Below are positions 45,307 through 56,723 of a stretch of DNA of 64,000 nucleotides, in pieces; the stretch's first letter is position 1; each line of letters begins with the position of its first letter. The DNA lies in the NCBI GenBank assembly GCA_026545765.1, contig CM048844.1, positions 61,800,545 to 61,864,544 on the forward strand. The letters are read 5' to 3'. The notes beneath the pieces were generated by a model. It saw only the letters and a program-made list of their open reading frames with translations, was not told the DNA's origin and searched no databases. Made by a program: the position numbers and the translations under genes. This DNA is from Plantago major (lineage: Eukaryota; Streptophyta; Magnoliopsida; Lamiales; Plantaginaceae).

Positions 45307-46950
45307 TGTTGGTCCAGAAAATGGCAAAGTAAAATACTATAGGGGTGGGTGTGTGAATATTCTTTTAAAACTTTTGTCGATAAAACTATTTCTCGATATA
45401 CGTGTAGATATCTCGATACTTAGATTCAGAGCGGAAGACTTAAGATAGATAAGTGCGTAAAGCAGTTAAAGTGTGTGTGTGTGTGTCTTTGAAAAGTACA
45501 AAAAAGTAAATAACACGCAAGTATAGTGGTATCGGAGGTGGCGTAATCCTCCAATGATCCACTTCGGTCTTCCAAAGACCTAGAATTCACTAGAATAGAT
45601 AATTGAGGTCACCTTACAAAATCCTATTCTAAGATTCCTTAAACAAATGGTTCCCAACCAAATGTTCCCCGAGTTGTTCCCGGCTTTCACACCAAGTACT
45701 TCTGTACTCGAAACCTTTTGAGCTATTCCTAGCTTCCCAAGCTAAGTACTTCAGACTAATAACCTTGGAGTTATTCCTTAGTTTCTCAAACTAAGTACTT
45801 CACATACTTCACGCCAAATGATGGTGTTGGTTTTGGTTTGAGTTGTCGATGAGCTTCTTTAATAACTTTTCGCTTAATCGGATAGCTCTGTGAATCAAGT
45901 ATACTTAATACACTTTTCAATGTATGGTATCTTGTTCTTTTTACTGACCCAAGTCTTAGATAAATGTTCAGGAGAATGAATCTCAGATACTTGATCTTTC
46001 AATTCAACTCTTTCACAGATAGCAGTGCTTGTTTAGGATCAGGACACTTACAACTTCAGTGTTACTCAAGATCAAGAGCTTTGGTCGCAACAGAAAGCTT
46101 TGAGGATAAGTAATTTGCTTGAGATAGCGAGATATGTGTTCAGTGTAAGTTCTTCAGGTTGTGTGTCTTCTCAAGCTGTCTAAGTGTTGATATTTATAGA
46201 TGAATTTGAGTGCCATTTGAATAGTATCCGTTAGGCTTAAATCAAATTCAAACTATCGATATCTGTGTATAGTCTTATGTGAGTTTGTCTTCTTCTTCAG
46301 AAGCTACCGTTGCTTTTGTTCAGACATCTCTGTCCGTGCATTTAATGCATTGTACTATACTTTTGTCCAGTAGTTCCAACGGAACTATGCTTTGTATCAG
46401 AGACAACCTTGATCAGATTTCTCTGATTCTTTGCACGTTCTTATCTTTAACTTCAGATACCACTTTTATTGAAACAACTTTGTTTGCAATATATATATTT
46501 CTTTTTCAGAAATGTGGTTAAAGCTCAAGGTATCTGAGAATAGATATCTGTGGACACTTTCCTTGTTTTCAGATAGACCTTTTATTTCTCAGATATCTCT
46601 TGTGACACAGTTTGTTAAAACTATTCGTGTCTTCAAGATATCTGGCCAAGGTATCTGTAAAACTGTTTCAGTAATCTTGTGCAGTTTCTTCAAGTCTTCA
46701 ATGTCGTTGAACTTGTTCTGCTTGGATGTCTTCTTCTTGTTCTTCTCTTCATAAAATAAAAATTACATTTTGAGACCTAACATCCTATACAAGATTAGCT
46801 AGACTATCATAGTTAGTGGGTTTCCTCTTTTACAATGTTCAAGTGAACCAAGAGTACTAATCACCTTTCTGAGACTAAGATAAGTCATCATGTTGCTGAT
46901 CAAAATCTAAACAGATATTTCTAACAAAATATCTAACAAATTTCCTAACA
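45307..46950 (-). repeat. 5' LTR of the large copia element
   Basis: 1,644 bp. From about 46000 to 46930 it matches the solo LTR at 15564 and keeps CAG/CTG. From 45307 to about 45900 it shows CG where the 3' LTR and the solo LTR show CAG or CTG. The right flank is the duplication CAATC. Confidence 0.93.
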
Positions 46951-46955
46951 CAATC

Positions 46956-48159
46956 CGTCCATCGACACCCCTCCTCGGAACCAAATTGTGGCCGCTATTT
47001 CCTCCTCGGATAGTTGGATGAGTGCATTGATAGCCTACTTTTCCGAGGGAATCTTACCCACCGACCCTGTGGAGATTAGACGTCTCCAAAGAAAAGCTCC
47101 TTGGTACTTCTGGAATGGCTCTGATCTTTACCAGAAATCCTTTGACGGAACGCATCTCCGGTGTCTTACACTAACCGAGGCCAAAACTGTATTGAAGAAA
47201 GTCCACCTTGGGAGTTGCAGAAATCACTCGGGTGGTAGAGCATTAGCCCAGAAAGTCCGGAGGGCCGGATACTATTGGCCGACCATGTAGAAGGAGGCCA
47301 GAAAATTTTCCCGTTCTTGTGAGGAGTGCCAGAAATTTGCAATGATCCCTCATCAGCCGACGATCCCCATGATTCCGTCCGCCATCACTTATCCCTTTTG
47401 ATCAATAGTGAATTGATATCGTCGGACCATTCCCACCTGGACCTGGGGGAAGAAATTTCTCATTGTCGCCATAGAATACTTCCCAAAATGGGTAGAAGTC
47501 GAGGCCACCACCATCATCACGAAGAAAAAATCAAGGACTTCCTCTGGAAGCTTTCATGTCGGTTCAGACTACCCCGGATTTTAGTGGCTGATAATGGTCG
47601 GCAATTCTCAGGAGCCAAACTCAATGATTGGTGTGAGGAAATGAAGATAGAACAACGGTTCACTTCGGTCGGCTCTCCCCAAGCCAATGGCCAGACCGAG
47701 GTCACCAATCGTACCATTGTGGACAACTTGCAGAAGAGACTTGGTGACAGCAAGGAAGACTGGGTGGACGAATTGGAAGGTGTATTGTGGGCATACCGCA
47801 CCACAATCAGAACAGCCACCCGGGAAACACCTTTCAACCTGGTCTACGGATCCAAGGCGGTTATTCCCGCGGAAATAGCAGTACACACTTATCGAATCCA
47901 GGGATACACCCCCTCGGATTATCATACCAAGCGTATCTACGACTTGGATATGTTGGAATCAACAGGAAGCACTGCCCTTGCTCGCACCATCGACTATCAG
48001 GCAACCATGGCTAGAGCCTACAACAAACATGTAAGGAAAAGGGATATCCAAGTCAGCGATCTCGTACCCAGAAAGGTCGACATCCTCAAGAACACTGGAA
48101 AACTTGAGCCCAACTGGGAGGGACCCTATAAGGTCGCCCATTTTGAGAGGCCATTGTAA
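46956..48159 (+). pseudogene. Tat RNase H end and integrase
   Basis: The frame continues from 30980 across the copia insertion. Integrase: WYFWNGSDLYQKSFDGTHLR, the HHCC finger (HLGSCRNHSGG, then after a TAG stop CEECQKFA), IDIVGP (first Asp) in a shifted frame near 47410, LIVAIEYFPKWVE, VADNGRQFSG (second Asp), ANGQTEVTNRTI (Glu), VLWAYRTT and GSKAVIPAEI. All three catalytic residues are present, but at least two frameshifts and two stops lie between 47288 and 47460. The chromodomain is absent, as usual for Tat. Confidence 0.88.
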
Positions 48160-49039
48160 TGCATTTTCCGAGGAGATACACTCCCATCAATGAAATCATC
48201 TTTTGTCCTATAAATTTTTGTCGATTCACCTAGCACACATGGGGACGTCCAAAAAAATACTCTTTCAAAAGAAAATCTTGGACCGACCCCTACCATCTCG
48301 GCCAAACCGGACCTGAGGAGTCTTGGTAACGCCCTATCAAGATGGACCCCAAAGTTATAAACTAAATGGGCAGAGTATAACATGTATAGCTGACCAGGCG
48401 CAAAACCAGATTAACCGAGGACCAAGAAATAAAGGAAATACCTCCTACTTGGTTCATGCAGAATGTTTTTCTTAAAAACATCAAGTGAAGCTTCTCGGAT
48501 TATACAAATCCTAGCCTCACTATACAATTGAAGGATTGAAGCCGGATCATGAGAATCCGAGCTCGATCCCTTAAACATTTGTGAAAAACACATCTTGTTT
48601 ATCCAAGCTAACTGGTTAATAAGACTCCATGAAATTAACAACTGAGGTTCCTCGGAATATTCAAAACACAATGCAACAACAAAGCTATTGGCCGGATCTG
48701 AAAAATTCGAGCTCCAATATTTGAAGCATCAATGTACAAATTTACTTACTTGTCCGAGCTAACTATTTTATAGACTCGATGCGAAAAGTAAATTTATAAC
48801 AACCAACAAGGAACAGTTGGGATAAAAGAAAGGATCCTAGCTCGGCATTACATAGGAGGTCAGCTTCGGATCTTACAAAGTTAGCATCCCTACAAGTTAA
48901 AATACTAAGATACGAGACTGACCGTCAAAAGAATGGAACCCTCACAAACCGAGGGCATAGTCAGTAAAATATCAGCCCTAAAAACTAAGTGTTCATATAG
49001 AAACACTTTACAAAATGATGTGAGGGCAAGCCCTCGGCT
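48160..49039 (+). other. Spacer between integrase and the antisense gene
   Basis: Non-coding on both strands as far as I can see. Sequence of the type AGGATTGAAGCCGGATC repeats loosely around 48530 and 48690, each time near a CCGAGCT-type motif. The convergent integrase and antisense transcripts should both end here. Confidence 0.5.
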
Positions 49040-52000
49040 CTATTGTCCACTAGGAGAAGGAGATGCAGGCACTTCATCGGACCGACAACTGGTCTCAGCT
49101 TTGTCGGTCTTAGCCTTACGGATCCACGGCCAGTTCTTCCTGATCCTCTTCACCACATCGGGACCATCCACCTCCTCATCCACCACCTCCATGTCGGCCA
49201 CATTCCTATAAGCCAGTGGGAGTCGGCACCATTCCATGTTAAGGGGAGCAAACTCGGCACCCTCCAGCCGAGACTTGAAGAAGAGCTCGGGGAACCAAGA
49301 GGGGTATTTCGGGTGGAACTCCCCTCGGGCATCTTCCATGTCCTCCAAGGGTGGACCACAAGTATCATACCACCACTCCTCGGCCTGGAGCTCAGAGATG
49401 GGCTTCTCCTCGGGATCAACATAGTCAGCCCCATCTTCAATCATGAAGGCATCCAAGTCTTCGTGCTCGGATGTCACCCCCAGATCCAGCATCTCCGCCT
49501 TCTTCAGTAGCCCGAGGCAGGATTCAAAACCCTCGGCTCGGAACACCCCAGCCTCTTCCTGGATCTTGTAGTGGAGAGATCCCGACCCTAAGAACTCCTG
49601 CACCGCCTCCACCCTGGTCATCCTCAACTTCTCCGACAAGAAGGACTTCCCTGCAGAGCTCGGGCCAAAGCAGCCTCCTTCTCCGCCCGGATACGCGGAC
49701 CTTTGGCCTCGACTGCAAGCCTGACCGTCTCCGCCTCAACCTGGGCCTTCTTGGCCACCTCCAACTCAGCTTTCAAAGCCGAACTATCTTCGCCAATCTT
49801 TAAATTGGCCAGAGCCTCGGCATGGTTGGTCATCTGCAAAGAAGGAAACCATTAGAATCCGAGAAGAAGTACTTGAAGGAAAATTCACAGGATCAGAGAG
49901 TCGGCTTTACCATGCCAGCAAGCAGTTTCAAGCTTGCCAACAAGGCTTCTTAATCGTAGCCCTTAAGGCATTCAGGAGAAAACTCCTGAATGGAGAGAGT
50001 TACTGTGGAGCGGATTTTCTTCGCCGATTTGCCCTTATGGCCATTGCCTCGGTCCCACTTTCTGGCCTTGGCCTTGGCCTTGGCCTCGGCCCTGATGGAG
50101 TCTCCCATGCATGAGCTTCTCCCCAGCTCCCTGCAAACAATTGACAAAATAATTAGTATAAGGGAAAGATTGCGGAAACACCAGAAATTCGAGAAGGCAC
50201 ACTTATTGTCCTTGGGCAACCCTCCTTGGCCGCACAACCTTCTGGCTCCAGATGAGCCGCCACATTCACCGGCTCCTGAGCCTTCAGCTTTGGCGTGTGC
50301 CGACCAAGCTCCTTCCCAGCTTTTAGGGCCTTAACCCTGGCCACAGCTTTTTGCTTACTGAGAGCATTAGTGGAAATCATTATCCAATACCCTGAGAAGA
50401 CAAGAAAATTCAAGTTTAGGCGAAATACAATAAAGCCAAAGAGACATAAAAAGAAAAACAGTTAATCAAGTTACAACACTCGGGACTTACTCAGGTCGGG
50501 GTTATTATTACAATATACCGGCCCCGCGGTCAAACCAGCCAACCAGAGCTGAGGTTGGATGGCTAGAGCATATGGATAAAAATACTTCGGGTCGAACACT
50601 CCGTCATTCCCAAGTACAGCAAGCCTTACCGCGGCCATGTCAGCATCCACATCCTCACAACCAATGGCCCTCGGCTCCTCAACGGGATCGTCCTCACCAT
50701 CCTCGTCATTCTCCTCCTCGGCCTCGTCATCTCCTTCCTCCTCACCCTTGGGCCTTTCCTCGGCGTTGGCCTCTTCTTCTTCCTCCTCGGGTTGTGCCAC
50801 AACCTCAAGAGGTACTTGGCACAATTCACCAAGCCACACATGAACCTCTCTTAGGCGGGCCGACCGGTAATGTTTGTTCTGAAATACCCGAGGAACAAAC
50901 TATTAATGTAGAAGTACCTCGGCCACCATCGCCATGAGTAAGACGAGTCGTAGGGATCCAAGAACTTGTAGTTAACACGGGTCGAGAAGAAATAGAACAA
51001 ACTATTGGGGACCCTGGAAATCTTGAAAGCCGAGAGGAACTTGGCCGTTGAAAATTCCTGATGCTTCAAGGCCAGCACCACAGCAAAGCACATCAACGCC
51101 CCCATAGAGTTTGGGAGCACTTGGGTCGGATAAAGGCCCTGCTCTTCAAAGAATTTCCGAATCGACTCTATCATGGGAACTCGGAATCCACATCTAAATG
51201 TTTGCTCGTGCAAACAAATTCATTCCGCCGGCGGATTGTATAATGTCTCCTTGGGCTTGGGTATGATAATCTCATAACCCGCGGGAATCTCAAAATTGTG
51301 CCGAAGGTCATCTATCTCGGCTTCAGTGACCGTTGACGAGCAAATTGGAATAAGTCCCGAGGCGTTCTTCTCCGCATCATCCCTCAAGGGATCAATGGGT
51401 ACCGACCTCAGGGACTTGGTGATTTTGGCCGTCATCTTTTGTTTCCCCTGGTTCTCGGAAACCACCATCGCCATTGGACTCACTTCATCTTCTTCTTCTT
51501 CCTCCTCATCTCGATTCTCCTCGACCGCATCATCTTCCGCCGGCTCCTCTTCGTTTGAAGGATGCTCCTCGGCATCGTCGTCCCCTTTTTCTTCCCCAGA
51601 AGATTCTTCCTCGGAACCATCCTTGGAAGACTCATCAGACGAATCATCAAATCCCGAGGAGGAAGAGTCATAGGGATCTCCCTCCATCAACTCCAGACTT
51701 GGGGGACTACTTCTCGGGAGAGGGGAGTAAGGCCTCTCCCCCAAGAGTTCAAGGTCAGGGTCGGGCACACTACTGGAAGAGGCCCCTTGGTAAAAACCCA
51801 ACCCGGGCATAGATGCAAAAGGCATGGGAGAGAAGACGGGTGTTTTGTATCTATAGCCGAGATTTCCAAAGGACTCGGGAATGGTCTCGTGACCGTATTG
51901 ACTGTATTGGTCCCTACTTACAGATGGTTGGGAACTTATGGATGCCGGAGCCACGGTGTTCGCTATTTGTACAGATACACCGGGTCGACGGACTTCTCTA

Positions 52001-52216
52001 TTAACTGTCGGTGCTCGGGGGAGGAGGCTTAGTGACAAATTGCACCTTGGATTCGTCAGGCATGAAATCTACAATGTCCTCGGCAATTTCAGAGGCCTGG
52101 TCCAAATCAGAAATAACATCAAAGTCAATATTGGGTTGATTAACTTCGGCTTCATCATTTATCAGTACTTCTAGAGGTGGGTTGTCCGAAAACGAGTTTG
52201 AGTTATCCGACGACAT
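49040..52216 (-). pseudogene. Antisense multi-exon gene of the Tat element (gypsy-type transposase_28-like domain)
   Basis: Start MSSDNSNSFSDNPPLEVL at 52216. After a frameshift at a run of C near 52020 the frame continues to 51220 with long Ser/Asp/Glu tracts. The block NFEIPAGYEIIIPKPKETLY, a TGA, then FRCGFRVPMIESIRKFFEEQ and QVLPNSMGALMCFAVV matches the 'putative gypsy type transposon' family (Transposase_28). An acidic tract (50790-50640) follows. GT..AG introns are visible at 50490-50392 and 49910-49834, with a weaker one at 50202-50131. The next exon is a coiled coil (ALKAELEVAKKAQVEAETV), and the C-terminal part (49639-49040) is open for 199 codons. It is convergent to pol; function unknown. 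Confidence 0.75.
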
Positions 52217-53090
52217 AATCTACGAAAGCAAAAGCAAATGGGGTCAATAAGGCTAGTTGCCATTATTCACATAAAGTTACTAATGGCCGACCCCCTAAGA
52301 GCCGACCTTCTTAACTTGGAGGAAATGCTAAGGAATTCTACAGGCACTCGGTCACCTACAGGAGTTCTACCTATACAACTTAAAACTATGAGCAAGAGTA
52401 AAAGAGTATGTGTTTTCCGATTAGATTAAGTCCGAGGTTACACATGCAATTTCTACTGTTCCGACTAAAAGCAGAAAGAGAAAAGCCGAGAAAGAAAATC
52501 AGAGAAAGGAAAGCAGTAAAAAATGAAAAGCCGAGAAGGTAAAAGAGGAACTTACTTGTAAATAAAAGTGGACCGCGGAAGATGAAGTTGCAGCTGCTCG
52601 ACAAGCACAAATTTTCTCTTTCTCTCTCTAGGATCTCCTCGGTCAAATGCTTTATCTCTCTAGAAGTCAACGTTCATAAAATAAACGATAATGACGGAAG
52701 GCCCCCTACTTATAGGGGTAATGGGCCAGTTCGACCAAGCCCACAAACCGGTTGGCGAACCGTCGCCTCGTTTCCCGTGAAGATCGCCATCATGACACAC
52801 CGATTCACCTTGATTCTCCTTAATTCGCCACTCATGAGCCGCGACCCTTCACCTCCTCGGCTTCAAGTGACCTCCTCGGACATTTATTTCTCAAGTCTTT
52901 AGTACATTACAATACACTAAACACTTGGGGGGAGGATAACTAATAATATCCAAGGAGATAAAATCAAACTCTTTGTCAAAGATACCGAGGCGATAAACTT
53001 TTGTACTTATTGGGTTGGACAAGGCTAGCTGAAGCCGACCTCACCCAGTTAAGAGATGAGAGCTATACCTGACGAAGTACTTTCCTCGGG
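52217..53090. other. Leader region of the antisense gene
   Basis: No coding signature. On the minus strand this should contain the promoter and 5' leader of the antisense gene; a purine-rich stretch around 52460-52540 (plus-strand GAAAGAAAATCAGAGAAAGG) is notable. I see no clear TATA box. Confidence 0.4.
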
Positions 53091-53124
53091 AAGCATCCTC
53101 TAGTAGCAATCCTCGGAAATCTCA

Positions 53125-53774
53125 ACCTCAGTAACCTGTTTTCACTTACGGTAATTCTTTGAGCATGGCTCGAGTAAATGAAAAACAAGTTACCGAGGTC
53201 GGAAGATCCAGGAAAAGTCCCAAGACAACAGCCTTGGTGATTGGTCCACAAAATTACGAGAAGATTTGTTATACTTTAGGTTGGGTAAGGCTAGCTGAAG
53301 CCGACCTCACCCAGACGAGAAGAGAGATATACCTGACAGAACGGTTGTAGCTCGGAAACCCTCACTTGATTTTGTTCCTCAGTAATCTAAACCCCAGTCA
53401 CTTGTCCTCACTTACGAGTGTTTACACTGGAAGAGTACTCGAGTGAATGAGAGACAAGTGACGGAGGCCAAGAAACTGAGAAGGTATCCTTGTGAAACGC
53501 AATCTTCAATCCAGAGCTCGGGAAGCTCAACTTTATTTATCAAGCTTATTCCTCGGATATCCCAACCTTGGTTACCTGTCCTCATTTACGAGTTTTACTC
53601 CAGGAAGTACTCGAGTAAATGACCGACAAGTAACCGAGGCCGAGAAACCGAGAGAAAGTCGTTGCCACTCCATCTCTAGTCAAGACCTTGGAACAAGCAA
53701 CATCTGTTACCTGTCTTCGCTTATGAGTAGAACATCAAAGACACTCAAGTAAACATAAGGCAGGTAACAGAGGT
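53125..53774 (+). repeat. Tandem array of four hairpin units (set A)
   Basis: Four imperfect units of about 140-270 bases, each containing two facing arms: 53125-53151/53169-53199, 53392-53418/53438-53467, 53566-53592/53610-53639 and 53702-53728/53743-53774. Arms are 27-32 bases with 15-20-base loops. The core of unit 2 is GTCACTTGTC/GACAAGTGAC and of unit 4 CTGTTACCTG/CAGGTAACAG, both perfectly paired though different in sequence. The spacers also repeat (AAGGCTAGCTGAAGCCGACC at 53022-53041 and 53287-53306). Confidence 0.85.
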
Positions 53775-54060
53775 TGATAAATCGAGGAGTAAGAAAGCCG
53801 AAGGCCAGCAGAAGAACCCCACGAACAAACCTTGCCAAATATCTCACTTTAGAATAAGAAGGTTAGTATTTAAGTGAGGGGGTAAGCCTAGCCGAGGCCT
53901 AGCTCACCCAGCTAAGAGAAAGAAGTACATCTTACCTGAATTTGCATCTCCTCGGTTCGCAAAAATATCAAGCTTGAAATTGAGAAAATGCATCTTAGTG
54001 GCATGTGGATCATCCGAGGCGAATGACTGGAATACGTGAAGAAATTTCTGATCTCCTCAA

Positions 54061-55260
54061 TTAATGAAGCACCTAATTGAAACACCAGTGTCCTTCAAGA
54101 TCAAAACCTGGAATCGGACAGCACCATGTCCGAGCTCTCCGCACCAGCTGACGATCTTGAGGACACCAATGTCTCAAGAGCGGTGATTGAAGCACGCCTA
54201 ACTCATCCGAGTATAGGCCCTATGAAGTAAAAGGTTGCCTCCCTTTGACATGCTTGTGTATCTTCGAAGACAACAAAGCTGGAAATGGTCAGCCATGCCC
54301 GAGGCACCCGGCTCACCCTGTCAGCTAACTATCTCCGAAGGACACAAACACTCAAAGTATCCCTTGAAATAGACCACTGAGATTGCTGACCTTACTCGCT
54401 CACAAAAGCACCAAACTAAAACCTCGGTGTTCTGCAAGATGAAAACCTGGAGTCAGACAGCCACATGCCCGAGCTCTCCACGCCAGCTCACGATCTTGAG
54501 GACGCCGAGGCCTCAATAATGGCGATTGAAGTATGTTTGCCTCCTCCGAGCTTCAGGTACTATGAATTAAAGGTTACGTCCCCCTGACATGCTTGTGTGG
54601 CTTCAAAGACAACAAAGCTGGAAATGGTCAACCATGCCCGAGGCAATCGGCTCACCCCGCCAGCTAACTATCTTTGAAGAACACAAACACCTCAGAGTAG
54701 CCCTTGAGTTGTGCCACTGAGGTTGCCGACCTAGAAGGCAAGAATTCTCGGAAAAATTTATTGTCTCAAGAAGAGTAGTTATATCATCTAAAACTAGAAG
54801 CTGGAATCAAACAGCCCGAATGTCCAAGCTCTTCGTGCCAGCTTTCAGTTCGATGACACAACCGCTCTAAAACGACACGGGAAGAAGGACTGACCTCCAA
54901 GCCTATGGGGAAAAGGTTGCTTCCCCTTGACGTGCTTGCGTATCTTCGAAGACAACAAAGCTGGAAATGTTCAGCCATGCCCGAGGCAATCGGCTCACCC
55001 CGCCAGCTAACTATCTTAGAAGGACGCAAGTACCCCAAGGTAGCCCTTGTGTTACTTCGAAGGAAAGGTCGTCAGGAGGATTGCTGTCTCGAGAAGAGTA
55101 GTTGTATCATCGAAAATGAAAAGCTGGAATTGAACAGCCAGAAGTTCGAGCTCTTCCCGCCAGCTTTCCGTTCCGATGACACAACCACTCCAAACCGACA
55201 AGAAATGAAAGAGGTCCGACCTCTAAGCTCTCCAAACTACCTGGAAGGAATGAGTGTCGC
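54061..55260 (+). repeat. Tandem array of longer hairpin units (set B)
   Basis: At least three units of about 330-390 bases beginning near 54061, 54400 and 54770, plus a partial fourth at 55105. Each unit contains facing elements such as TTCAAGATC..GATCTTGAGG (units 1, 2) or CATC..AAAGCTGG / CCAGCTTT..GATG (units 3, 4). Each full unit also contains the common block GACAACAAAGCTGGAAATG and the facing GCCAGCTAACTATCT. No coding signature. Tandem repeats in this position are known in Tat/Ogre elements. Confidence 0.75.
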
Positions 55261-55650
55261 TTAGAAGACAAAAAGCACGACCAAGCCCACGAAATAGATA
55301 CCCCACCGATCTTTTTATCCCAAAGCGTCACCCTTTCTGACCAGGTACTTTCCTAAAAGAAGGGGAAAGCCGAGGACCGACCAACTGATGGGTTTGGAAT
55401 GGTGTGGAATGTCGCTATCTATCGCGATATTTATAGGAGGACCTCGCCACTGAGAAGGCGCCACGTGGCACTCCACATTTATTATCCATGGGCCTTTATC
55501 TGGGCCAACGCGATCTGAGCCCAACAGACCAAAGCCCAACCACTCCTCGGTCAGAAATGCTAGAATTTGTGAATTATAAAGAAAGGCTGACTAACAAGCA
55601 AGAAGACTTCAACTTTAGAGTTCCTCAACTATCTTCTACTAAGATACTTG

Positions 55651-55667
55651 GAAACTGGGGGGACTTA
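55651..55667 (+). other. Polypurine tract of the Tat element
   Basis: GAAACTGGGGGGACTTA directly precedes the LTR start TGATATATAC at 55668. Confidence 0.85.
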
Positions 55668-56344
55668 TGATATATACAAATGAGTCCCCTCTCATTAATC
55701 CGCGACTTAGGAAGACTTGAAGACGATCCGTCGCGCTCTCTTCCCCGAAAGTTGAGGCGTCACCTTGCGTCATGAAAGCCACCTCCCACACTTGATGAGA
55801 ACTTGAGTATCTCTCAAAAGGCTGATAAAGCTATCTTGTCGGACCGACCCTACCCAAACAGGTCCTACCACGTTCTTCATCATCATGGAAGAACTACTCA
55901 CTAGGGGACAGAAACATAAGGGCAGTGGACCTCACTGGGAGCCGACCTCCTAAAGGTCTCAGGCCACCGCGTAATCTAAACGCGCGACCTTACGACGACA
56001 ACACATGTCACAAGGTGATTGATCCGACCAACCTCCGGGCAAGTCAGAGGTCTGTCCCCCAGAGCATCACCTATAAATAGAAGGGATTTACGCCACTTGA
56101 TGTAAGTCAACTACCACAAATATACTACTCTCTAACCTACTCGGCTTCACTTTGTCCGACTAGGTGTGTTAAATCATACAACCGGTTTGTTTTAAGCAGA
56201 CCGGCTAAAAAGGGTTTAACACCTTACCTCGTCTTGCAGGTTGAAGTTCTATTCCGAGGCTCTAAGTGTGATCTCTTGGCCTAACATAAGCTTTGGAGTA
56301 ATCATACTTAAGCTAAAGGACTTAACCGTTTTTATACCACATCA
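55668..56344 (+). repeat. 3' LTR of the Tat element
   Basis: 677 bp from TGATATATACAAATG to TACCACATCA. A TATA box (CCTATAAATAGAAGG, 56070-56084) is followed by a leader rich in CT, typical of U3-R-U5 layout. The right flank is CTCTC; the left partner is outside the visible part, so the duplication cannot be checked. Confidence 0.85.
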
Positions 56345-56721
56345 CTCTCTTTTGATTTTCAACACGTAAAATAAGAAAATTAGTATTATAACACTATATA
56401 ATATATGCGAGTTGTACTATCTAACTGTATAATTTGTTATATTGAATTGAAGTTACCTTTTAATATTATTGGAAGTAGTATAACGTTTTTTAAATGATAA
56501 AAAAGTAGAAGTGAACAACTATTACGGAATGTCCAGTAGACAACTGATGTGGAATGGATTGAGTATACCTCACAAGGATTGATCGGTGAAGAGATAGTCC
56601 AATTGTCTGAAATTCTAACATGGCAGAGTCGGAAAAGGAAGTATATGTGGTGAATCGAAATAAATACTGAAGGGGAAGGAGTATAGGAAGTAATGGTAAT
56701 AATTAATTAAATACAAATAAG
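56345..56721. other. AT-rich intergenic DNA
   Basis: No coding, RNA or repeat signature that I can recognise. Confidence 0.5.
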
Positions 56722-56723
56722 TA

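Larger units (their letters stand above)
30981..46950 (-). mobile_element. Complete Sirevirus-like copia element, 15,970 bp
   Basis: LTRs 45307-46950 (5') and 30981-32625 (3'), perfect duplication CAATC (30976-30980 and 46951-46955), initiator-Met-type PBS (45288-45304) and polypurine tract (32626-32638). Coding order on the minus strand: gag 45190-44148, coiled-coil linker 43895-43324, protease 42690-42400, integrase 42253-41336, RT/RNase H 41339-39382, then an intron-bearing envelope-like gene 38593-33263. Several frameshifts coincide with CAG/CTG-to-CG sites or homopolymers, so some may be consensus errors and the real copy may be more intact than it looks. Confidence 0.93.
29784..56344 (+). 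mobile_element. Tat-like Ty3/gypsy element, 5'-truncated, carrying a nested copia element
   Basis: Pieces in order: end of gag and protease (29953-30310), RNase H (30548-30980), nested copia 30981-46950, integrase (46956-48159), an antisense gene (52216-49040), a hairpin-rich region (53090-55250), polypurine tract (55651-55667) and 3' LTR (55668-56344). The antisense gene near the 3' end is a known trait of several Tat-lineage elements. The 5' LTR and most of gag are missing left of 29784, and RT is deleted. Without the nested copia the visible part is about 10.6 kb. Confidence 0.85.

Noticed and set aside
51296..52032. Long Ser- and Arg-rich plus-strand frames
   Set aside because: They are shadows of the acidic tract of the antisense Tat gene, which has the recognisable domain and introns.
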